From Triops longicaudatus (lineage: Eukaryota > Arthropoda > Branchiopoda > Notostraca > Triopsidae): a stretch of 64,000 nt of DNA. The notes under the pieces were generated by a model that did no database searches, was not told where the DNA came from, and was given only the letters and a program-made list of their open reading frames with translations. The stretch is from positions 186,001-250,000 of the forward strand of contig JAGQDJ010000004.1 in the NCBI GenBank assembly GCA_022885665.1. The letters run 5' to 3'. Shown here one piece after another: positions 36,549-48,499 of the stretch. Position numbers and translations under genes: made by a program. How positions within the stretch are numbered: the first letter of the stretch is position 1; each line of letters begins with the position of its first letter.

Positions 36549-38705
36549 ATGGGAAACGCAGGGAGTGGTCATCAACGTGATAGGCACAAATCGGGCGAAT
36601 TGCCCCCTTCCTCACCTGGCAAAGAAGGAACTGCTTTTGTGTTTGATAAAAAACCTAACAAATTTTTGTACCAGCCGTCACGGGAAGAAGAGGAAGATGG
36701 ATATGCTGTTCATAAAGTAAAAAGCATTATTTATACTAAGTATTTTTAGTAAATTAATTTTTGTTCCTTAACTTGTTTTCGTTCAATTTATTTGTACAGC
36801 TTTCACAAGAGTCCAAAGATGAATATGTGCCGGTGTGTATCCGAGCAGAAGGTGATAATACGGCAGGAGAAACCTCTAAAGCTCTTCCAACTGTTTTTAA
36901 ATGGGAAGGTGGCGGCAAACAAGTTTACATCAGTGGGACGTTCTCAAATTGGAAGACGATTCCCATGGTTAAAAGGTAACTCAGGATATTAGAGCCTTGT
37001 TATGTGCGGTCTTTATAGAACTGGACGTTTTGCGTCATTGGAAACCGTAGAAAACATTAATTTGTACGAACGAAAACGAGGATTGCGAGTAGAACTTCGT
37101 GATTCGTAGGAAGAATAGCGACGATTGTCTTTTATGCTCCTAAGACAACAAATACCTACGTTATATCATATGAGGAAACATAGCTTACCTATAAGTGGGA
37201 AAAATAAGTATGATAAAAGAATCCGTTTCAATAGACTTATTTTTTAGTAGATTTTCTATAGACTGAAAATTTTCAGGTTCTCAGTATCTAAGCTAAAGTA
37301 GAGCTCCAAGTTTGTCAACTGATCGGGATGGGAGGGTAGTTGACAGGCCAGATAATTGGCAAAATAAGTTTCACATTTTAAACTCATTGGGAAAAATTTA
37401 GAACAATGCATTGATTAATATCATTCGAAAATAATTTGCATTTCAATGTTTTTATTATGCTGTTGTGATACTGTCATGATAAATTCTCTTAGTACCCATT
37501 AGTAAATGCTTCAGAATGAGCATAATTTGTTAGTGAAACAGATTTTTCGAGGAGATTGACATTGTCAGAGTTGACAAAGAGCGGAGTTATAGTTCATTGC
37601 TTTTACCTCCGTTATAAGCATCTCGTTTATTCCTGGTCCGAAAGGTTTTGAAACTTCTTTCTTGTTTTCTTGTAACGTATCCTTCTGACTTCGTTCTTGG
37701 TCATTGTTTTGCCACAATTCTTCCATAGAGCGGTTCTTGCAGTCATCTAAAATGATTCCTTAACCGGCCAGGGAATGAGTGTTGAAGAGGATTTCTTAAG
37801 AGAGGATTGTAGCTTTTGGCAAAGGATTGTAACTTCATTGTGTTGTCAAATAAGGCGTAGGTTACTTTCAGACCATTTTTTTAGACTCACTTATTCTATA
37901 TTCATTGTATGCGCTATATCATACCTATGTGCATGGGTGCAAAGAAGTACAAAAGCCTGGCCTCGATGTAGGGTGAGAAAAGCCGCATGTAGCAGGGTTT
38001 TACTGTATCGTACATGCCGAAGAATGCTAATACAAGTTTATGTTTTGTGTCCTTCTAATTGCTAGTCACGGCGACTTCGTCACGATTGTGGACTTGCCGG
38101 AAGGCGAACATCAGTACAAATTCATGGTGGATGGTGAGTGGGTTCATAACCCTAGTGAACCAGTTGTAGACAATTCTATGGGCTCAAAGAACAACGTCAT
38201 AACGGTCAAGCAAACGGATTTTGAAGTTTTTGACGCTTTAGCCATCGATAGCATGACCACAGGAAATACGTGCCAAGGTAATACACGGTGCTACTTTAAA
38301 TGTGACAGTTGACAGTTTACCGTACCTTCTTCATGACATATCGTTTCCTTTCGGTTTAGCTGGGTCTCCTCCAGGCGATTATAGTCAGGAGATTCCTTTA
38401 CACAGACCGCAAGAGAAAGTGACCAATCCACCCGTTTTGCCGCCACATTTACTCCAGGTCATCCTCAACAAGGATACACCTTTATCGGTAAGCACGTTTT
38501 TCTGATTTTGGTGGGAAGAATTCTGACGTACTGTGACTAATGTGTTTTGTTTCTATAGTGTGAACCTACATTGCTACCAGAGCCTAATCATGTGATGCTT
38601 AACCATTTGTACGCATTATCCATCAAAGACGGTGTCATGGTGCTCAGTGCCACTCACCGGTACAGGAAAAAATACGTGACGACCCTTCTATATAAACCCA
38701 TCTAA
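36549..38705 (+). CDS. AMPKbeta: AMP-activated protein kinase beta subunit (5 coding exons)
   Basis: The regulatory scaffold subunit of the AMPK heterotrimer, about 276 residues, full length for the family. Exons: 36549-36716, 36800-36975, 38066-38277, 38360-38487, 38559-38705, all with GT-AG ends. MGNAGS at the N-terminus has the myristoylation Gly2. Residues about 85-170 form the glycogen-binding CBM48 domain: FKWEGGGKQVYISGTFSNW (Trp91 and Trp107), then Ser115 after MVK, equivalent to the autophosphorylated Ser108 of mammals, then DLPEGEHQYKFMVDGEW. The C-terminal ASC domain, which binds the alpha and gamma subunits, includes PPVLPPHLLQVILNKDTP, LPEPNHVMLNHLYALSIKDG and RYRKKYVTTLLYKP. Splicing across exons 2 and 3 turns AG+T into Ser115. 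A possible 46-bp non-coding intron (36472-36517) precedes the start. Intron 2 is about 1.1 kb. Confidence 0.97.
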
Positions 38706-38922
38706 AAATAAGCAGCTTAGTTTCGTTTTATCATTGAAAAGTGGTTATAATGTCTTATCGTCCGTTAGGTTTGACTGGTGCCCATATATTATGTAAAAAA
38801 AAAAATCCTTTTCTTTCTGTCGTTCAACGTGTGTCCTGCATTTTGGGTTTCCTTGCTGCAGTAGGTGACTAAACCCGTCAGTGAACTGCATAGTAAAAGA
38901 ATTTTTCTGAAAATACACGGAG

Positions 38923-38928
38923 TTTATT
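38923..38928 (-). terminator. Candidate polyadenylation signal of the sulfotransferase gene
   Basis: TTTATT on the plus strand, read as AATAAA on the minus strand, about 265 bases downstream of the stop codon at 39192-39194. Confidence 0.45.
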
Positions 38929-39033
38929 GAATAGCTCACAGGATTTCATATAGGATATACACAATAAGCTTTTATATAGTATAATTCACACCAGATGTCA
39001 GGCGATTAAGTGTCCCGCACTTTTAGCAAATGT

Positions 39034-39039
39034 AATAAA
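39034..39039 (+). terminator. Candidate polyadenylation signal of AMPK beta
   Basis: AATAAA about 330 bases past the stop codon at 38705. It lies beyond the likely end signal of the convergent sulfotransferase gene, so the two 3' UTRs may overlap. Confidence 0.45.
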
Positions 39040-39191
39040 ATGAGATATGGCCCTTCACAGTTGGCTATTTTAGGATAAGTTTCAGTATCACACAAGCTAA
39101 ACCGAAGTATACACACGTAGCATGCAATGCAAACACTCCTTCCAATACGCGACTCATGACAAAAGGAAGACGAATAATAAAGTCTTAAATT

Positions 39192-42100
39192 TTAATATAC
39201 ATTGGGGAGAGGTTCGTAACCTGCATTCACTAGCACTTCATTAATACTGTAATCGAACATTTCGAAGTCTAAGTGAAATCGCTCGTAGACTCGCAAAATA
39301 AGATCGCGTGGCAAGGTTGAGTAAAACTCGCGTTGGACAAGCTTTTTATCGATGCTTTTCTGCCGGTTAAACCACGGAATGGGAACTTTTTTATATAAGC
39401 CGGTTCGATGCCAGAGGTACTAAACAATAAGAAAAGATTATTAAAGATTTTTCTCTAACAAAAAGGTTTTAATGCGAATTGCAAAGTGCAATCATTTCAC
39501 GATACCCGATGCCAAGTCGTGAACTTGGCCGTTGCGCTAGTTACTGTTTGTCCCCTCAAGCACATTTGCGAACAAGTGGGTTAACTTTACGGGAAAAGTC
39601 AGAGTAAAATTGCAGACTGTGTGGCCTAACATATTTTACAAATTTACCCGTCCTTTTCGTGTTGGTGGAATAAAGAAATTTAAGACAGATGGACAAGCTG
39701 CAACCAAAAAAAAAACGTGTAACAGATTGCAAACTAACCGGTTTCGCGTAAGTCAAAAGGCCAAACTAAAAAAAAAGGACAAAGCATTCTTTTTACCGTC
39801 AGATCGTCCGTAGCTGTTTCAATTTTGCCGATCATATCATATGGCACATTGCAAGGTGTGCAGTATCGCCAATAAGGCACCCAGTGAGCGTCGTATCCAT
39901 TTCCTAAACCAAGTTGCTTAGATTGAAATACGATATCACAAAGATGCAAACCTTGTAAGTCAGTGGACAAAATGTATTCCAGGAATTCTTCAAACGTGGG
40001 CTTCTCGGTGTAGTCAATTCCATTATCACCGTATTTTTCAAGTTTGGTCATTGTGCTGGACGCAGCCTGCTGATTTAGGGTTTGTTGCCGAAGCTGTTGT
40101 CGTAAAATATTCATGGTTTGTGTAGTTTGAAGACTTGGTGGCTTCCCGAGATCTTTATTTTGTTGAGCCGTCGCCAAACGATTCAAAGCTTCGACAGCGG
40201 CAGCCATTTCCGCGTCCATGTCAGGTTTCAATAATTCATTCATGATTTGGTGATCAGCTTGGGAAGCCTGAGCATATTGAAGCAGTTTCCTTTGTGGCTT
40301 TCCAGCATACGGTGACTGGAGAAGACGTCTTTGCTCCATAACTTGGCGTGCTCGGGTTTTTATGTGGATGCGAAAAGTTGGTAACGACCAATGCGGACTC
40401 GTAAGCATTTTATCCTGGTAGCAGGACAAAAGCCGCTCCATGGGATGGCGAACGAACATAAATTTGAAGTAGGACGCGTTGGCATAACGAAACTGTTCTT
40501 CGTTCTATTTAGGGGAAAAAAGGAGAGGAAAAAAATAGCAAAATGGTTAACCTTACTGGAGCAAGCTCTACTTCTTTCACCGAGATGAGCAAGCAAGTTC
40601 TTCCGCAGGGGACAAACATTAAGGAAATAAGAAGAACCCACAGGTAGTCGTGCGGAAAATATTTTCGTGTCACCCTTACCAGGAAACAGGTAATGGATTC
40701 ACCGTACAATACGGATAACAAATAAACAGCTAGAGTTAAGATCCTACTCACGCTTGGATTTCATTGAAATAACGAACTAAAGCTGATCAAACTGGTTAGA
40801 AACCACATCAAAGAAAAGATCTTGCAACTACGTGGGCCACAACGAGGTTGAAATTTGCGTAAATTTTGTGGCGAGTAGCTTTTTCAAGGACAGTAGTTCA
40901 TCAAAACATAATTTACGAAAGTCTTGAAACGCCTTGAAAGTCTTTCAACGTGGCAAACCAACAAAAGGTCGGAGAAAACAGGTACGCTACTTAAGGAATA
41001 TCCATAATGGCGTTCTTGTACCAGGATGGGAGCATCTCCAGGAAGAAGAACCGAGGAATGCTACTAGATCCCAAAATATAGGTGAACGGGAAAGGGGGAT
41101 TTCCTGCAAGTGGGCGTATCGCCTAATTCGAAAACGTTTCGTAGGTTAACACGGTGAATAAATTGCAAAGTGAAGGGAGAAAGGCGAGAGATGTTGCTAT
41201 CTAACTTTACTTCCGTATCGAACAACACTTTCCTATTGCAGGTGAAATCTATCGCACGCCAAATTACGAAAATAAAAATAAACGGTGAACTGAAAATTCT
41301 CCGGGTCTTCTTCATTTCTCAGGGTGGGAGACATAATGGAACAGCTCGCGCGTAAACCGCTATTTGAAAAGGAAGAGTCTCTGGACAGTATTTCTTGGTA
41401 ACTGCTGTATAAAAGAAGTTGGAAGAGGGCGATCAACTTACAGCGTCACTTACACCCAAGCTGCATTTGCTGAAAAAGCGATGTGCTTGCAGTAAACAAT
41501 AATTTTTCTTTTTTTTAAGAAAAAGCAAACTGAAGCAAACTAGCTGTGTGTCCTTCCAAGAGGTATTTGTATTACTCACAATCCACTAGGAAATTTTCTA
41601 GTGCAAGTTAAAAGGTGTTATCCGGCCCTATGGGGGATATTTGCTGCTACAGGCGTGCGACTATAGAAAGACGCTTTGTCATGATGATCAACTAGCCGAA
41701 CTAACGGTTAATAGTCTAGCCCTCCAATACCTTTAATAAAAAGCACTATAACCTGAACTAATCGCAAACGTAGTGGAACAGAACATATTACTCTGTGGAT
41801 ACTTTAGAAAGATACAAACCTATTTTAACTATTTTAAGTGTTCCTTACTCTAAACCTCTTTCGAGTGTGCCACTTCGCCAGGGTCACTCCGAAAAATAAT
41901 AAAACTGACTTTTTCTTAATATGCTTTTGGACGAAAATACATACAAAAAGGAAAGCGGAGAGATTTAATCACAGTTTGTGCTTGTACACGTAGAGGCACT
42001 ACATTTCAAGATTTTCTGTAAAGCCTGTGATCAATTAAGGATGTCCTAAAAATGTGATCCGTATTTCCAACCGAGTAAGATTTTGAGGTGCGTTTGTGTC

Positions 42101-44061
42101 ATCGTATTACCTGTACATATTTAGTACACTAAGATGCAAGCTTCCATCTTCCTTATTTAGTACATATTGGTAAGTTGCAATGTCACTATTGAAGAAGCCT
42201 TCAGTTTTATTTTGGCAATAAATTAAATTGTTTAAACAATAGCTAACAGACTCTAGTTATATATAATGTGTCGTAGTGCGAGCTATAGATGGAAATAAAA
42301 TAATTGATTCTGTGACCAGGTCGTGTTACAAAAACTAAGTTTATTTCGTTGGTTTCATACCTGCGGTCGGAGTTTGAACGCTAAGCTATGGGGACTGGAG
42401 AAGGAAGTGCCGTATCCGCTGACTATGAGGAAAGCTGATACTAGGGAAGACGAGGCGACTTTGTTAATTAAGCATCCCGTCGTATTAAAAGGAGCAGCTA
42501 ATGTAAAGTGCTCCAGGTTAGGTCGCTCAACAGGTGGGTCTGAAAAGAATAAATGGACAAAGAGTTAAGACTGCACTGGTTCGGGTCCTGTAGGGGCAAT
42601 AGGCAGAACGTGTCTAAAAAGAGTTATTTCGTTCTCTTGTCAAGTTCAGTTTCGGGTGAAAGACCCTTGACGTTTGCTTGTGAATTCCAACCGTGCTCTT
42701 TTCGGTCTGAGAACGGCTTTGAAGGGCGAGAAGACTATGTTGTACCGTTGGCTGCTTCTTGATACCAACTGACACTGACCTCTCCCAGCACTTGGCCATC
42801 CGCCAAGTAAGCAAATATGTCGCAAATTTAAAACAAGGGACTTTATCGTACTTTGCCATCTTTGTATGTGTGTTAGTAGACCGGGGGCTAATTCCTCTTT
42901 GCTTTCGCGATTACACTATCAAAAATCTACAACTGCAAGAATGCTACTTTTAGCTTGAAAAAATGGACAAAAAAAGAAACTAAAACACAACACGCTTGAC
43001 TGCGCCATTAGACAAGTAAGCAAAGCATGTCACACTGCGCAAAGTTAATCCCATTATTCGCCGAGCTGCCGACCAAGCAATGACCAAAGTCACGGAAAAT
43101 TCTTTTGGGTGTAATTTAGCAGGTGTGTTTAACGGATTCGTTTTCGCCACAGCAATATTTCCTTGGAGCGTTTTAGTGCACTAGCGATGTAGCGTTAGAT
43201 CTTTTAGCAAGATAAGCTTACGAATAAAAAACTGCAAAAGAAGCTAGACTAACATGTCCTGAAGCAGCGAAAGAGAACACACCAGGATTTCGATGGTAGT
43301 CATCGATGAAAATAAACTAAAATTACGGGGGAAAGGAAGCGTTTAACACGAGTACTTTTTCGTGTTAGCGCTAATGTGTGCCCGCAGTCTCTATTTCACA
43401 AGAATGGAAAAGTTCAAGGTAATACGAAATCTCGAAGCACGTGAGAACGTTATAAAGTGTGTAACGAACCTTCGTCGATGTAAGGATAAGACGGTAACTG
43501 TTTGGCTTCCTCCTCCGTCAAAACTCGTCCGAATTGAACTTGACTGGTTTCACATACTTCCCGAATCCTGCTCTTCCTGCGTTCGTATTCCTGCTCTTGG
43601 GATGCTGCCCACTCCTCTGTGGGTTGGGGTGGCGGTAGAAAAACATTGCTGCTCTCTGAGTTCTCACTAAGTTTATCAGGCAACTGAGCATATTGATTTG
43701 CCAGAGCTAAGGGTTTCGGTTTCACTGTTGCAGCGTTCGAAAAATTGTAACGATGATTTGCAGGTGCTGGTTCGGAGGCTATCTGTGATTCGTGGGTGGG
43801 CTTGATAGACTTGAGGGAACGTTCGTTTTGTGGACCAAACAAATGAGTGTCTTCCGGAATTTGTTCTTTGCTAGAAGAATAATTTTCTAAGTCCGAATTA
43901 ACTTCCGATATTGGAGGTTGGGGCCAACTCGTTGTAATGAATAACTTCCCTACAAGAAACGTGCAAAAGAACACAGTAGCCCATCTCTTCAAGGCATGTG
44001 AATTCAGCTTATCAGCCGGGTTTGCCAAACGCCAATTCCGTGGAAAGAATAACTTAACCAT
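39192..44061 (-). CDS. Carbohydrate sulfotransferase, CHST8-14 type (partial model, middle exon not found)
   Basis: A Golgi type II enzyme that would move sulfate from PAPS to a glycan. The first exon, 43470-44061, encodes a short cytosolic tail, a membrane anchor at residues about 26-43 (WATVFFCTFLVGKLFITT) and a stem ending near TEEEAKQLPSYPYIDE. The catalytic exon 39797-40504 starts NEEQFRYANASYFKFMFVRH and has the 3'-phosphate-binding motif RHPMERLLSCYQDK. The last exon, 39192-39419, continues in phase from GKIETATDDLT into YLWHRTGLYKKVP. A further short exon ending at 40557 (SVKEVELAP, donor GTAAGG, 52-bp intron) is likely. The stretch that should hold the 5'-phosphosulfate loop (VPKxxCTNWKR in relatives) was not found between 40560 and 43470. 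The catalytic exon also carries a Gln-rich insertion of about 110 residues. Joining the first exon to this gene is an inference from strand, phase and protein type. Confidence 0.78.
40610..43440 (-). other. Sulfotransferase intronic region with unresolved exon(s)
   Basis: About 2.8 kb between the stem exon and the likely short catalytic exon. A donor-like GTGAGT on the minus strand near 40747-40752 may end a short exon. I see no CCARTT string on the plus strand that would encode the Asn-Trp of the PAPS loop. The plus-strand frames here (for example 42323-42568) are not recognisable. Confidence 0.35.
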
Positions 44062-44099
44062 TATGGTATCACAATAAGACGACCGTCACGAATTGTTTA

Positions 44100-46310
44100 C
44101 AAACCCCTTGATTGGACACTCGGTGATGTAAAACTAGGCCTAGGATGTTGAATGTTTGAATTCCATATTAAAATGTATGATTTGGACTTAATTCCAAATT
44201 AAAACTCTTGGGTATTGCACTGTCAATTATTTAGTAACAACGTTTAAGAATAAAGTACTACTTAGCGTCAGAGCTACTTCGACGACGTTCCGTTTCAATA
44301 TAGGACCGAACCAGGTCCCAGGCAAGACTGAAACCCTCTTAACAGGTAGCCACGTTTATAATGGTAGCGGCTCGCTAGCACTCTTGACTTCCCTGTATTT
44401 GAAAGTGCAGGATGTGTCACGTTTGGAATACCTAGAGTATTTGATTATATCAGGTGTGTGGCTTCATTCCTGGACATAGTTTTGTACCACAAGTATATAA
44501 ACACATCGACCTTCACGAAGGCGTAAAGCCTTTTTCATGTAGCGCAATTCGTTTTGAACGGCAACGCGGCTTACGTATTTGAACGCGTGGAAGGGAGAGC
44601 TGTTAATGAGGTGCGAAATAGTTCGAAAGTACTTTACATAATTGCGATCAAAGTTTTTTGTGTAGTGACGACACCGTAAAATAGTCCGTGTACGGTGACA
44701 AAACACTGCGTTAAGGTGTTTCCGAAACCTGACACACGAAATTCGGTCAAGCTTTAAATCGAAGACGGCAAGGATGATTTTTTAGTTATTTATTTTTATA
44801 AAAGGGTCTTAACGGAGCTTACGGTTAAAACCTTTTTTGAGCAAATTTTTCAACTACAAATACAGACAAAGCATTGTTACATTAACCCTTACGTGGCAAA
44901 TTAACATTTGTGTTTCGCACAGAAAATGGACAGTACAACTTATTTCAGGAGTTACATTCCTTTCCTCTATTCGTTCACGGCAAAAATTACTTTTGCATTA
45001 TTTAGAGGGCATCTGGCAGATCTACGTGTCTTTCAATTCAGTGCTTCTTCGTACATGTACACTGAATGTAAAATTTAATTAAAAGATGCACAATGCGCTA
45101 TCCAATTATCAGAAGTGTAGATGAAACACAAGGAATCATGTGTGCTTCCTGTCAAGTAATCACAAGTTTTCGCGTTGTGTGTACCATTCCTGCACTATTT
45201 AGATTTGTCTTCTAAAGATTACTAGACCATATAGATGACTACTACTACTAGACTTCTAGACTACTCTCGTTTTGACGCCATGATAAATTGAAAGCAGATA
45301 ACAAGTATTTAAATGAGGAACGAGTTAAGCAATTTTCCTCATTTTTGCAATATTTCGGAAATGGGCATCCACCTGTAGCAGGTGTTCCTCAACTGATAAG
45401 GTCTTGTGGAAAAAAAACACGTAACAATTGACCTTAAGTTAAAAATTATTAAACTTTAAATTATTAAAGTTAGAACGCATGGGGTCTTCCATTCTTCATT
45501 TGGAAGCTTTTAAGACTCACTCGATGCATGTTTTGAGTATTGTATGTAATTATGAAAGAAGAGAATTGAAAAAAAATTAAGGTGAAGATGGAAATCGAAG
45601 CAATGCTAAGTTAATTTCAGACATAAATAAAGAAACTACTATTACAGAGGATGTCAAGCTTGACATGAGAAAGTGTTAACAAACAGAGGATGAACATTTT
45701 TCGTAACTGAAAGTATAAGAAAAAAAGTAGTCATTGATCTAGAACAAGTTACGTTGCATCAGTGCATGGATGGACACAAAACGAGACTCGGGATCTGTTA
45801 GTGACGATCGACTGCATGTCTTCTTAGCTCTGTAGTTTCCCCACTTGTTTTGTGTTAGGAGAAACCACGGGTTGAAGTGGGAAAAGCTAATCAAGTCAGT
45901 AAGAAAACTAGATTTCTCTACCGTGTCGGAAGTGTAAGTTATAATGTGTCTTCTACTTGACTACCGAAGCGAAAAAGTATATCTGTCATCCCGGTAGTCA
46001 CGCTTTACTTAGAAAGTGTGACCTGTTGCTCTTACAAAAGATATACGTTTTTCTCTCAAACATGACACGAGATTTGTCAAACGATCAACACCACTTTTCC
46101 TATACTTGAGGCCCTTAATAATTGTTGATTAAGGTGTATTTACTTTCAAAGTATTCACTCAAACAGACAATAATAAATTACATTCGGGAAGATTGTCGCA
46201 TGATTTCCAAAACCAGAAAATCAATAAAATTCTGAGGAGAGAAATTCTTATATATTACTCTAATAAAAAATAAAAGCCATATTCTTTTGATATGCCAGCA
46301 CCAATCAGTT
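44100..46310. other. Intergenic region, nothing recognised
   Basis: Between the sulfotransferase start and the end of the CCDC9-like gene. AT-rich, with a short imperfect palindrome of AAATTATTAAA type near 45445-45475 and a small TACTAC run near 45238-45250. No coding region supported on either strand. Confidence 0.45.
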
Positions 46311-46316
46311 ACCAAG

Positions 46317-48456
46317 TTATTTCCCTTCCTCATCGGCCTCATAAATCGTATCGATAACGTCATGGTGGATATAGTTGTTGTTACATTCCACCATAGCATC
46401 TTCTGGGGACACTTTCATATTCATGCTACCCAAGGCTTCAACGAGATCTGCATCAAGCTGCTCGGTGCCGCTTTCTACTGTGCCGCAAGATTTCATGCAG
46501 TGGTCGTCTTCATCGAATCCTTCATCGTCGTGAGTAGTTGAGCCGTTCTCCATTTCCTCTACAATTCCTTCATCTGGTGCGTCAGAATGCTCTCCATTAG
46601 GATCAGCTTCAGGTTCAGCAGCTTCTGTGTCAGCTTTGCTTTCCCCGTTCTCGTCAGGCGTATTGTCTTTCGCAATACCGAGCTCCTTGATAATGTCTGC
46701 CAGTTTCATAACCACTCCATTGGAAGGAGGGGATTGTTTTCGTTCTCGCCAGTTGCTGTGCAATTCTTGGGGAGAAGGTTTCTGTCGCTTTTCCGGTTTC
46801 GTCTTCGGTGGCTTGGGTCGATCTATTTCTGCATCTTCTGGCGGCACTTCGCTTTCTTTCTGCTCCTTCTCCATAGCCAACTTCTGTTTTTCTTGCGCTT
46901 CCTTTTCCTTTTCGAGAGCTTTTTGCATACGCCCTAAATCACGCAAAAAAGTGTTAAATTGCTTGCAAGCAGTATATCTCTATAAACAAGCTTACGGGTG
47001 AAAAACGACTCCTGCGCAATATGCTCATCCAACCTGGAAAATAAACGTATGAGAAATTAAGAAGAGTACAAATGAATAAAAAATGCGAAAGAAGTTTTCT
47101 TTTAAATGTTATACAGAAGCGCTCCTGGAAAGAACTTACTCTTGGTCCAACTTTTGATTGTCCCATTCGCGTCGCCACGAGCCTTCATTAGTCTTTTGCC
47201 GTTCTATGCGTTCTTGGTCCAACTGAACTCGTTCACGGCGCCAATTGTTATAAGCCTCCTTCTGTTCGGGTGACATAGGCCTGGCGTCTATGTGCGGCGG
47301 GGCCAAGAGCTGTAATGTAATTAGTCTCCATTAAAACCTGGTAATTAGGTTTTACAACCCTGACATGCTTTTCAACTTACATTGAAGCTTGCGTGACGAC
47401 GCACAAGTCGTTTCTGGCCCATCACGGTTCCTGGGATAACTTTTACCTTGACTCGGCCTTCCTCGTCTAGTTCAACTTCATATTTGCATTGATTTAAAAC
47501 GCGACCACTGCCGACGCTGCAGTCGCTCGATTTGCGGCTCCATGACATGTAAGACCCGTCACTGGCAGAGCTGCTTTTGCGAGACCAGAACCCATCGCTG
47601 TATGCGCTGTTGGTGTCACTGGTTTTGCGTTTGAAATAATCCCCGGTTTCGCTAGCCAGACTGATCTTACGACTGTCAGCGCCATCACTGTCGGCAAGGC
47701 TGAAGTCGCTGACTGTGCTAGTTTTGCGACTAGAACCAATGCTGCTGTTCCCACTGTCGCTGGCGCTGCTCCTTTTACGGGGACGCGTTTTCTTCACTTC
47801 GGAGCATAGCGGACCATCTCGCAATCGGTCCGTCAAGTAGGTAAAAGGTGGGTCCGGTGGTGGAGCGTCCTCCTTTTATGAAAGAAAACGAATGTAAGTC
47901 CTTCTAAGCACTTTCCCAAGGCTGGGGCGTGAGCGTTTAGAAAGGTAGCACTAAGTGCAGTTACAAAAGACGAGGGATACCTCAGTTGGACGCACAGATG
48001 ACCGCATTTCGGAGTCAGGGTTGTTGGCTTGACCAACATTGTTGAGAGCACGCCAATCACGTTTTTCTTTCATTGAACCAGTGGAGGTTGACGAGTATTT
48101 GCGAGCAGCTATCTTTTCTTCGGCAAACATTCTTAAACCGGATCCAGAATTTTCTAGGAGTATTTGCTTAACAATGCTTGCGTTTTTCTTGTCAGCAAGC
48201 ACTTCCTATAATAACATAACCGTGGTTTAATTCTATCGAACACTAAGAATACTCAATGAGAATTTACTTCGTGGCGACGTTTGATTTCATCATTGCGTCG
48301 GCGAATTGCTGCAATGCGTTCATTCAAAATAGCCTCTTTGTCAGATTTGCTAATGTCAGACGACATGAAAGAGGCCATCTAGATACCCGAGAAGAGAGCT
48401 AATTGCAATCCGACTGTAATCGAATTGTTAATCATGAATCTTACCGTGTCTGTCAT
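46317..48456 (-). CDS. CCDC9-family coiled-coil protein (8 exons)
   Basis: About 554 residues. Exons: 48445-48456 (MTDT), 48268-48378, 47981-48205, 47381-47872, 47140-47309, 46996-47033, 46317-46933, giving seven coding exons that join in frame (phases 0,0,0,0,2,1). An extra upstream non-coding exon is possible. Residues about 17-50 (LNERIAAIRRRNDEIKRRHE, then EVLADKKNA) match the N-terminal coiled coil of vertebrate CCDC9/CCDC9B as I recall it. A second charged helix (SWRREWDNQKLDQE, residues about 320-337) resembles the other conserved CCDC9 block. Residues about 147-232 are Ser-rich with repeated Arg-Lys-x-Ser motifs. The C-terminal third is highly acidic and ends DTIYEADEEGK. The function in the family is poorly defined. 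The overlapping plus-strand frames are shadows. The family assignment is moderate; the gene itself is secure. Confidence 0.85.
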
Positions 48457-48499
48457 TTTCGGAAGAATGGAATGTCCAGGAGTTGGCTCGATTTACGTC

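Noticed and set aside
46587..47001. Plus-strand frames of about 116-124 codons over the CCDC9-like gene
   Set aside because: They are antisense shadows of an acidic, in-frame spliced exon; their Phe/Leu/Ser-rich translation reflects the Glu/Lys codons on the other strand.
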